DNA of 64,000 bases, taken from the NCBI RefSeq assembly GCF_964204645.1, contig NC_134028.1:26944153-27008152 (forward strand), written 5' to 3'. How positions within the stretch are numbered: position 1 is the stretch's first letter; each line of letters opens with the position of its first letter. Source of the stretch: Tubulanus polymorphus. Lineage: Eukaryota > Nemertea > Palaeonemertea > Tubulaniformes > Tubulanidae. The notes under the pieces are model-generated. The model was given only the letters and a program-made list of their open reading frames with translations. It made no database searches and had not been told where the DNA came from. Made by a program: the position numbers and the translations under genes. This document shows positions 56,083 through 64,000 of the stretch, in pieces.

Positions 56083-56588
56083 AGAATCTCTTCCAATTCA
56101 TTTCGAATTGAGGACTTACGTTTCACACGTGACGTTCGCGTTACGGTTTTCACAATAGCACAGTCTACAATCTCCCTGCTCCTCGTAACGATTTGCAGCG
56201 CTGACAAAACTAGAGGCGGGAAATCTCTCAACAGTACAACCACCTGAAATCAGAAGCGATCATGTTTTTTTTTAAGATGCCAAATCAATGGCTGGTGAAA
56301 TGTAAAGTATATAAGGCTACTTTCTCAAGAAATCCAAAATTGAGCTTCCCGAATTGTGCATGTTTTAAAAATACAAGAAATATCTTTGCTATTTTGAATA
56401 GAATACTTTGCTTTGTTCGTACAGAGTTCTGTTGTACGTAAATACCTGCAGTCGGTTTATCTATTTCTAGACGGAGAGCAGACTCTGAGGTTGGGACTGA
56501 TATGAATCAAAGTCTTACCTAATCGAAAGCTGAGCGCCGCCTCCGAAACACCAGCAAATGCCACACAAACGAATACAGCGAAATACAT
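55167..56588 (-). CDS. Secreted cysteine-rich protein, VWC-like
   Basis: Exons in coding order: 56588-56519, 56243-56120, 55428-55167; 151 residues, phases agree. Exon 1 is a signal peptide (MYFAVFVCVAFAGVSEA). The mature part has the order Cys...EEQGDCRLCYCENRN..VTC..C...PC...TC...YPDCCNTFRSIC, the layout of von Willebrand factor C modules (CxxCxC in the first half, a CC pair in the second). A Thr/Pro-rich tail follows. Such proteins bind growth factors (BMP type) or, in arthropod single-domain forms, act in immunity. I cannot say which applies here. A stop in the first frame past each donor supports the junctions. Confidence 0.8.
56036..56083. repeat. CAG trinucleotide repeat
   Basis: About 15 CAG triplets with one TAG interruption, in the intron between exons 2 and 3 of the VWC-like gene. 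The poly-Ala frame across it is not part of the spliced gene. Confidence 0.95.
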
Positions 56589-56775
56589 GATGAAATTCTG
56601 TCTACACGTTTGAGTTGACTGACAAAAACACGTGAAAACTGGCTGTTTTTATCGTATACTGCGGTTTTTGAAGTGTTTGAATTTAATGTGAAATATGTTC
56701 CATAGAATAAATACTCAAATTTAACAATTTCCAATAAAGTAAAATGTTATTTTTATCGAATAGTTTTCCGAGGAA

Positions 56776-57566
56776 TAGGGTTCAGACTCAAATTAAACTT
56801 ACACAACTGTGGAAGTGGCTCAAGAGTCAAATTAAACTTACACAACTGTGGAACTGGGTTCAGAGTCAAATTAAACCTACACAACTGTGGAACTGGATTC
56901 AGAGTCAAATTAAACCTATACAACTGTGGAACTGGGTTCAGAGTCAAATTAAACCTATACAACCTTGGAACTGAGTCCGGAGTCAAATTAAACTTACACA
57001 ACTGTGGAACTGGGTTCAGAGTCAAATTAAACCTACACAACTGTGGAACTGGATTCAGAGTCAAATTAAACCTATACAACTGTGGAACTGGGTTCAGAGT
57101 CAAATTAAACCTATACAACCTTGGAACTGAGTCCGGAGTCAAATTAAACTTACACAACTGTGGAACTGGATTCAGAGTCAAATTAAACCTACACAACTGT
57201 GGAACTGGGTTCAGAGTCAAATTAAACTTACACAACTGTGGAACTGGGTTCAGAGTCAAATTAAACCTACACAACTGTGGAACTGGGTTCAGAGTCAAAT
57301 TAAACCCACACAAATGTGGAACTGGGTTCAGAGTCAAATTAAACCCACACAACTGTGGAACTGGGTTCAGAGTCAAATTAAACGCACACAACTGTGGAAC
57401 TGGGTTCAGAGTCAAATTAAACTTACACAACTGTGGAACTGGGTTCAGAGTCAAATTAAACGCACACAACTGTGGAACTGGATTCAGAGTCAAATTAAAC
57501 GCACACAACTGTGGAACTGGATTCAGAGTCAAATTAAACGCACACAACTGTGGAACTGGATTCAAA
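56776..57566. repeat. 39-bp minisatellite, open on both strands
   Basis: About 20 copies of a 39-bp unit (core GAACTGGGTTCAGAGTCAAA). Since 39 is 13 codons, the minus strand carries a 270-codon open frame of a 13-residue repeat (NPVPQLCxFNLTL) and the plus strand carries shorter open frames. Blocks of five units recur, showing higher-order duplication. No promoter, splice or domain evidence makes it a gene, so I list it as a repeat. Confidence 0.9.
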
Positions 57567-59075
57567 GTCTACACCTATGTTCATTATATCACATCCCAGT
57601 TGAGTCGAAACTAAAAAAAAAACCACCGTTGACTAAAACCAGACAAATTTGATTCGATATTTCCACTTTACATATTGAGTGAAATAATGATAGAGTCCCT
57701 CAATATTTGCCATTCTAAAGCGCTTTAATTTAGAGTCGGTTATATTAATTACGCTATTTAAAATAGAACCGCGTTACATATGTATAAACAAACCGTTTAA
57801 TCACGTGTCACTCAGTTCAAACATCTACTCTACAGTGGAAAGCGCATGACAGCAATATCGATTTGATTTTTCCAACAGTTCGATAGCCATGTTATAATGT
57901 TGAAACGAGTCAGCAGAAATAACGAAAACGATGGTAGAAAAAGCAATCGCAACACACGCTTTAAACTACGTGCATTTGATATGTTGGTTTCGATCGAACT
58001 TTTTCCATTTTGGCTTCATAAAACACTAAGACCACAAACGCGAGCACATAAAAGCGATAGATAGGTAAAGAGAAAGAAGATGGAAGAACTTTGTAAGAGA
58101 AGTAAATCGGAATCAGAACTATTTGACGCGATCAAGTGCTGCAATGGAGTACCGGTAACGGCGAGGATTCCACCAGGTGTCGCTAGTGGTACCGGGTAAC
58201 CGCGCATCGAATCAATATTTTAGATTAGTAAATCAATTTTCAGTGAAATCAATACCAAACACTGCGTTAGAAAGGGAATCTTATATCTAACCGTTCACTC
58301 TTTCGGGATAATTTTCGGATTTGGAAGCCTAAAAATCAAGTTCAAATTTCGATTTTCACTGTGAAATGACTCAGTGTTTTGTTTCATTGTCTGGTGGGTA
58401 CCGGTATCCCATTAACATATTGGCATTTATTGAACAAGGTATATTTCTAAAAGGAAATATACTGCGACAGTTGTTTTGCAAAGTCATTAAAAATCAAGAT
58501 CCTATTGTATCTAAGGATACAATTATTCCGATTTTGGAGAGAGAGAAGTCATGAATAAATTAATGAAGATTAAAAAATCGGAAGTAACAAACGAACAGGC
58601 TTGAAATAAAGAAACTGCTTAAAATGAATAAACTCGAATGCAAGATCTTTGCTTTCGAATAATTTGTTAATTACAAGGGTAGACCTAAGGTTCATATAAA
58701 TCTATATTTTTGAATTTTGAAATCAGGGGATCTAAAAATAGTATTCATCATTACGGGACGTCGATTCAGAAATTAATTTTTCAGGGAAGAGCCGATCAGC
58801 CTTCCAGAAAGGGAATGCACATCATCCGTGAGTGTCGCAAAAAATTATCTCATTGCTAATAAAGTTGAAAAATAACAGGTACGTTGTTTTCTGAATACTA
58901 AAAGATTCTTAATTTTATTTGTGTTCTGTCTACTTAATTGCGGAAATCCGATGTATTTGCAGTACTGGGAACAATAAAGGATTGAATAAAGTGACAATCA
59001 AGTATATTTGATGAGTATCAATAAAGTATATTTGAACTTGAATTTGAGCCCACTAGGTGGTGGTATTGGAAGACA

Positions 59076-59176
59076 TTCATTCGGAAAAATCAGACAGTAA
59101 AATCAAAACACATTCAGAAAGGTTTTAGTTGAACGTTTATTTTGTACCATTTATCATCAATAACCTCAAATGTTGT
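59076..59176. repeat. 101-bp direct repeat, copy 1
   Basis: Identical to 59640-59740 (starts TTCATTCGGAAAAATCAGAC, ends CAAATGTTGT). The two copies are 564 bp apart. Confidence 0.9.
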
Positions 59177-59179
59177 CTT

Positions 59180-59396
59180 TATTTCTTCATTTCCCTTTCG
59201 TTTTTTTTCCCTGGGTGCTTGCGACAGCGGCCTAAAGGCTTTGCTTGGCCCACACTGAAAGCTACTGTTCTCTCTCTCTTTTTATAATTGTGCTTTGTTT
59301 AAAAAAATTGTAAATTTTATTGTTTGTTTTCTCTCAACCTGTGTACATAGCCTGTCATGCTTTCTGTGAAATAAATTTGAACTTGAACTTGAACCA
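59180..59396 (+). mobile_element. Probable non-LTR retrotransposon 3' tail
   Basis: Contains GCCTAAAGGCTTTGCTTGGC, a T-rich stretch and a 3' end GAAATAAATTTGAACTTGAAC followed by one more TTGAA unit. Short tandem repeats of this type after an AATAAA are typical of LINE 3' ends. A similar TTTGAACTTGAATTTGA lies at about 59030. No reverse transcriptase remains. Confidence 0.5.
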
Positions 59397-59639
59397 GGTG
59401 GTTCGATCAACTTAATATGCTCCAACGCCGTGGCGCTGTCGCAAAAAGAAAATACCTACTTTTCAAATCAAGTCATGTGTCGGGGATTCCCCGATACTTT
59501 GAACTATGATTTCGATCGCGACATCATACGGCGGAAGTTGGATGCTACGGATGAAAATCAATGAAAATATTAGAGGTGCTTCGAAACCAGTAGAATTCAG
59601 TGACTTAATGAATGAAGTTTTCATCAAGTGGATTTCAAT

Positions 59640-59740
59640 TTCATTCGGAAAAATCAGACAGTAAAATCAAAACACATTCAGAAAGGTTTTAGTTGAACGT
59701 TTATTTTGTACCATTTATCATCAATAACCTCAAATGTTGT
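59640..59740. repeat. 101-bp direct repeat, copy 2
   Basis: Second copy of the sequence at 59076-59176, identical as far as I can see. The insert between them includes the probable LINE tail. Confidence 0.9.
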
Positions 59741-59946
59741 TAGGTGGTTTAAGAATCCGCGCTCAAAATGAATAATGTAACAGCCGGAGACGACATTATT
59801 TAAACACAATACGACGACATGAACAGCTTGTAGATATTGTACTTGAACTTTAGACCCGTCATGTGTAAATATATGAAATCATATCGATCGCGTATACACA
59901 TAGCATAGGCCTAAAAATATATGCGATTTCTAACTGTGATTGAAAC

Positions 59947-60288
59947 CACTGGGCGAGGTAATCACTGGACGAGGTAATCACTGGACGGGGTAATCACTGG
60001 ACGAGGTAAGCACTGGGCGAGGTAAGCACTGGACGAGGTAAGCACTGGGCGAGGTAAGCACTGGGCGAGGTAATCACTGGGCGAGGTAAGCACTGGGCGA
60101 GGTAATCACTGGACGAGGTAAGCACTGGGCGAGGTAAGCACTGGACGAGGTAAGCACTGGGCGAGGTAAGCACTGGGCGAGGTAATCACTGGACGAGGTA
60201 AGCACTGGGCGAGGTAATCACTGGACGAGGTAAGCACTGGGCGAGGTAAGCACTGGACGAGGTAAGCACTGGGCGAGGTAAGCACTGA
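59947..60288. repeat. 16-bp minisatellite
   Basis: About 21 copies of CACTGGGCGAGGTAAG with A/G and G/T variants, ending about 135 bp before the nucleoside hydrolase start codon. Confidence 0.95.
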
Positions 60289-60423
60289 CCTCCTTGACAA
60301 CATCCTTGACCTTGCCCTTATGCCCTGATGCAATTCTTAGCGCCGAATTTGACCTCTATCTTGATATCGATGAGGAAATATGAAATGAATTGTTTTTTCT
60401 AATTCTTAATTAGTAGCAGCGAG

Positions 60424-62774
60424 ATGACTACGATGAAACTGATAATAGATGTCGACACCGGTGTCGATGACGCTCACGCATTAATGATGGCTTTAGCACA
60501 TCCTAACGCGCAGGTGCTGGCGATCACGTGCGTCAATGGTAATACAACGTTAGATAATGTGTGCACGAACACGATCAAATTGCTGCAAGTTTGCGGTCGA
60601 AATGACGTGAGTTTGAATCGATGAGTTTTGTACGGTAGGCCTGACTACGGGTGCATTTCGATCAAGGGCGAAATGCAGGATTTTTGTAAGGGTCCACATA
60701 AAAGGGTACAATTTATCCGTAGCACGCGAGTGCTCGGCCGCTGGACAACGACCGATTTGCGAGCTCTACTTAGGAGTTTCGGTTCCATTGGGGGTCGGGC
60801 ATGTGAAATAGTGCCTGAAAATTCATAAGCTTTCATTGGTTCAGTTTACCGGATGACAATAGGGAAGGCAGGGTAAAATAATTGTAACTCCTCCATATCT
60901 TATAGTAATGAACTGCCCCTTGTAACTGAGTTAGTATAATTACTGATATTTTGTTCTGCCATTAGGTACCTGTCTATCGCGGCGCCGAGTCCTCACTACT
61001 CGGTACGCAATGTCTGTCGACTTATCACGGTCAGGGCGGTCTCGGTGACGTCCTACTACAGGCTGATGATTGGTCGGAATATTTAAAGAAACAGCATGCT
61101 GTCCACGCATTGATTGAATTAGTGAATAAATATCCAGGCAAGATTAGTAATTGAAACCAACGAGAAAAGATCAAACGAGTTTTAATTGACGTTTGTTTTT
61201 CTTTTTGTCCCTTTTTAGGAGAGATAACTTTAGTGACACTGGCGCCACTGACAAACATCGCACTTGCTTTGAAACTGGATCCACAATTTGGAAAGAAATT
61301 GAAACAAGTGGTGATGATGGGAGGTAACATTCACGGTACGCATCGAACATCGAAGCTTTTTATTCTGTTTGAACGTTAGGTCAGCCTTGCGGCTGGCAGG
61401 GAGGACTTGTCAACCTACATACACACCCTTGAATGAATGAATGAATTTATTTTCTTAAATACATGAACATGAGTATAAAAACTTTGATTACTAAAAATTA
61501 ATTGAACATTTACATATTTGTGACTACTAGCGATGTGTAGACAAAGATGGCGTCGCAGTCGACCTACACCTGCAGTCATATTTCATATATTTCGTTGCTA
61601 GGTGTGGGGAACATCACCGTATCGGGAGAATTCAACTTTTTCGTGGATCCCGAGGCGGCATTTGTTGTACTGAATGAAATCGGTAGTCTCATTAAACTCG
61701 TCTCATGGGAAACTTGTAACGAAAACATCACTGATTGGGTAAGAAAGAGACTGCAGTATCTTTCAATATAAGACTATCTTGAAAAGATGTAGAATTTTAC
61801 CTTGTGTCGTTTAATAAGATAAAATCCCACTATTTACAGATTAAAAGAATTTAAAAACAAGAATTTATTTATTAAATCTAAAATATTTAAATATAAATAT
61901 TTTAGATTTAATAAATAAATAAATATTTTAGATTTAATAAATAAATTCTTGTTTTTAAATTCTTTTAATCTGTAAATAGTGGGATTTTATCTTATTATCC
62001 GTTCACCACGTTTGAGTGTGTTTATCGTTCTCTTGTGTCGTTTGTTCAACGATGAGATTAATTCTACTTTATTTGATAATGATTAATGTCGCGGGTGCAA
62101 GTTCATGTACAGCGCAGTCGAGACTGGACTTCAATTATTAGACCGGCTTTGTCCGATGCTTTCAGTAAGCAACTGGATCCAGTTGCCAAATAGTTGGTTG
62201 AAGTAAACCTTTGGACAAATGACATAGTGACAATTGAAAATACATTGTTATAATGTTATCTGATGGTTAACTTTTACCAACCTTTGAGCAACAGAGTTTC
62301 GTTTCGCGAGAAACGTTTAAAGTAGTTTTACCCATTGCTAAGATTAAGTTACCGATAGGTTTTACAAAAAATTGGGATTTTCGTCGAAAAATATTTCATG
62401 AAAATTGACAGTGAACCCCTGTATTTTAGGCTTGGGCTGATCAATGGATGAACACCAACACTGATGTAGGAAGATTTAATAAAGCCATATCTACAAAAGG
62501 ATTCAGACATTTGAAGAATATAAACAGCGCCGGATTCCGTTCCTGCGACTCGATGGCGATGGCCACAGTTCTGGAACCTACATCGGTAAGGTCGAGTGAA
62601 CGTCATTTCTGTACGGTGGAACTGAAAGGCGATCACACTCGCGGACAAATGATCGTAGATCGTCATAAACTGATCGCTGGTGGCGAGAACAATGAGAAAA
62701 ATGTGGAAATAGTTACGAAAATCGACACCGAAATCGTACAGAAGCTGTTAACAGCGGCCGTTAATATGAAATAA
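60424..62774 (+). CDS. Inosine-uridine preferring nucleoside hydrolase
   Basis: Exons: 60424-60606, 60966-61137, 61219-61335, 61602-61738, 62430-62774; 317 residues, the usual family length. Hydrolyses the N-glycosidic bond of ribonucleosides in purine or pyrimidine salvage. The N-terminal calcium and ribose site is clear (DVDTGVDDAHAL), as are VNGNTTL, TLAPLTNIALAL, VVMMGGNIHG and the GEFNF..VDPEAA block. The last calcium-binding Asp is in RSCDSMAMATVL; the residue before it, His in protozoal enzymes, is Cys here, as described for the group III nucleoside hydrolases. Intron 2 has a GC donor (CCAG|GCAAGA), forced by frame and by the conserved sequence on both sides. There is no signal peptide, so it is probably cytosolic. 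AATAAA near 62885 may be its poly(A) signal. Confidence 0.93.
61812..61997. repeat. AT-rich hairpin (inverted repeat), 186 bp
   Basis: The left arm starts TAATAAGATAAAATCCCACT and the right arm is its reverse complement ending at 61997. Arms are about 75 bp and look perfect, with a partly duplicated centre (TAAATATTTTAGATTTAATA occurs twice). It lies in intron 4 of the nucleoside hydrolase gene. Confidence 0.9.
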
Positions 62775-63630
62775 TACGATATCAACAAGTGTCGAGTTTT
62801 TCCCAACGAGGATAGAAATATATAATTATACCAATAATCAAATTATGATTCTTATATGTGAAACAAATGCAAGTAAATAGATCTAAATAAACGTGTTGGA
62901 TCGAGTTGTAAAACTGTCATATAGGTTTGAATGTATAGTTATAGTTATAGTTTATTTCAAATGATTTAGTTCTCAAATTCTAACCATGAAAAGTGGCACT
63001 GGGTCATAACGGGTGATTCTATATCAGAGTTGTCCTTCCCCCAGCCCGTCAGCGTGAGAGGCCAAAGTACTCGACGATGTCGCCAATCACAACGTTACAT
63101 TGTGGATACGGTTTTTGTTGTCACTGACACTTATCATTGATACCTGTATCATTGATACAACGCTTTCATAATTTGCCAAATATGGAAAACAATGACCGCT
63201 GGATGACCTTATATCAGATGTATAGTGTACGTCATAAACCGTGAGGGAAGTCCTCGCATGCTGAAAGTGCTCGAAACCTCTTGGTAAATTGCCAGTCAGA
63301 CAAAATGCCCCTGGATGGAAACTAAAGTATCAAAACATTTCTGGTTCGCAAATAAACTTTATTAAACATAAATACGGCAAACGCATCGCCTATTTCGGAC
63401 GGAATCATTTAATTATCAAACAATTATATTCGCCAATGAGAGGCCGAGTGACTCAGTTTCCCATAGCTGTGTGTCAGTCATATTTACTGCACAGTTTTCT
63501 ACAGCTGCACGTGTGACTAAATCTATTACACAGTGACGGATTCTGTAAAAAGCTCAGCTGTATCTAAATGCGAACACTACGATCACTTGTATAGTCGTAG
63601 ATATTGCAAATTTTACAGTCACGTGACTTT
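62775..63630. other. Intergenic downstream of the nucleoside hydrolase
   Basis: It contains an AATAAA at about 62885 and otherwise no feature I can support. The ORF 63289-63516 has no recognisable domain. Confidence 0.55.
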
Positions 63631-63887
63631 ATATGATGATCGTGTGTTGATTGGCCTTGTGCTTTTGTACAACGACAACCCCTAAAAAATACTCCTTCAG
63701 TCATCGACAAATTTATATCTTCACCGTACATAACTTCAACGAAAACGTTCCTCGACACGTACAAGCGACCTCTAGCGAAATCCCAGCGCGTAAAGGGATT
63801 ATTGCGGATGTCAATTTTGACGAGAGCAACCGAACATAAACGATCGTTTTCGCTTCCAGCTTTAGTCAGAACGAGCGTCACCCAGTG
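63631..63887 (-). CDS. Unknown ORF, paralogue of the one at 54.6 kb
   Basis: Minus-strand frame with VTLVLTKAGSENDRLC and RGRLYVSRNVFVEVMYG in common with the copy at 54563-54822. A start codon (MNRHW) lies just upstream of the shared part, but the homology starts only at VTLVL, so the start is doubtful. The frame stays open past the shared part to 63564. Function unknown; it may continue outside the window. Confidence 0.4.
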
Positions 63888-64000
63888 ACGATTCATGCAA
63901 TAGAAATCAGCAAAATATAAATTGCACTTATTTACATCATAAAGTCTCGCGGCTGGAATGTATAATCTCGTGTTACCGAACGGAGACGTTGGTGGAGGTC

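Larger units (their letters stand above)
56589..60423. other. Intergenic, repeat-rich
   Basis: It holds a 39-bp minisatellite, two copies of a 101-bp sequence flanking a probable LINE tail, and a 16-bp minisatellite (separate entries). No supported gene is seen; short ORFs at 58016-58207 and 58366-58554 have no recognisable domain. Confidence 0.6.

Noticed and set aside
55989-56243. Minus-strand ORF with poly-Ala
   Set aside because: Wrong frame over VWC-like exon 2, running into the intronic CAG repeat.

Overview
The window is animal nuclear DNA. It is AT-rich, with GT-AG introns of about 70 bp to 2 kb, interstitial CCCTAA/TTAGGG-type repeats, tRNA-derived SINE remnants and many minisatellites. 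The gene set (animal lipoxygenase, nicotinic-type Cys-loop receptors, SLC49 transporter, VWC and sushi proteins) points to a marine invertebrate. I lean to a lophotrochozoan, but the sequence alone does not exclude another invertebrate phylum. All gene models were assembled by hand from conserved protein blocks, splice sites and matching intron phases.

Layout. (1) 1122-5764 (+): a predicted type I membrane protein with signal peptide, ShK-like six-cysteine domain, four sushi/CCP domains and alternative 3' terminal exons. (2) 6580-17162 (-): a complete 13-exon, 1061-residue fusion of a catalase-related haem domain (allene oxide synthase type) with a PLAT-lipoxygenase, the architecture best known from corals. 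(3) 20433-26911 (-): an 11-exon SLC49A4/DIRC2-like major facilitator transporter. (4) 31816-35840 and 36533-39882 (+): two tandem nicotinic-type receptor subunits with the same nine-exon structure; only the first has the vicinal Cys pair. (5) 41590-46008, 46443-48852 and 50428-53937 (+): three tandem zinc alcohol dehydrogenases (382 residues each) with identical exon structure and signs of gene conversion. (6) 55167-56588 (-): a small secreted VWC-like protein. (7) 60424-62774 (+): an inosine-uridine type nucleoside hydrolase with one GC-AG intron. (8) A pair of related unknown ORFs at 54.6 kb and 63.7 kb (-).

Between and inside the genes lie at least fifteen tandem arrays (periods 3 to about 50 bp), a dispersed MITE-like family with inverted ends, a 170-bp-arm foldback element, a near-perfect 186-bp hairpin, a probable LINE 3' tail beside a 101-bp direct repeat, and tRNA-like SINE pieces.

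The genes do not form an operon or a single pathway. The most notable locus is the haem-lipoxygenase fusion. Its lipoxygenase half keeps all iron ligands and carries the Gly linked to R-specific oxygenation. Its haem half keeps the distal His and proximal Tyr but differs from the coral enzyme at the two other distal residues, so the fate of the hydroperoxide cannot be read from sequence alone.
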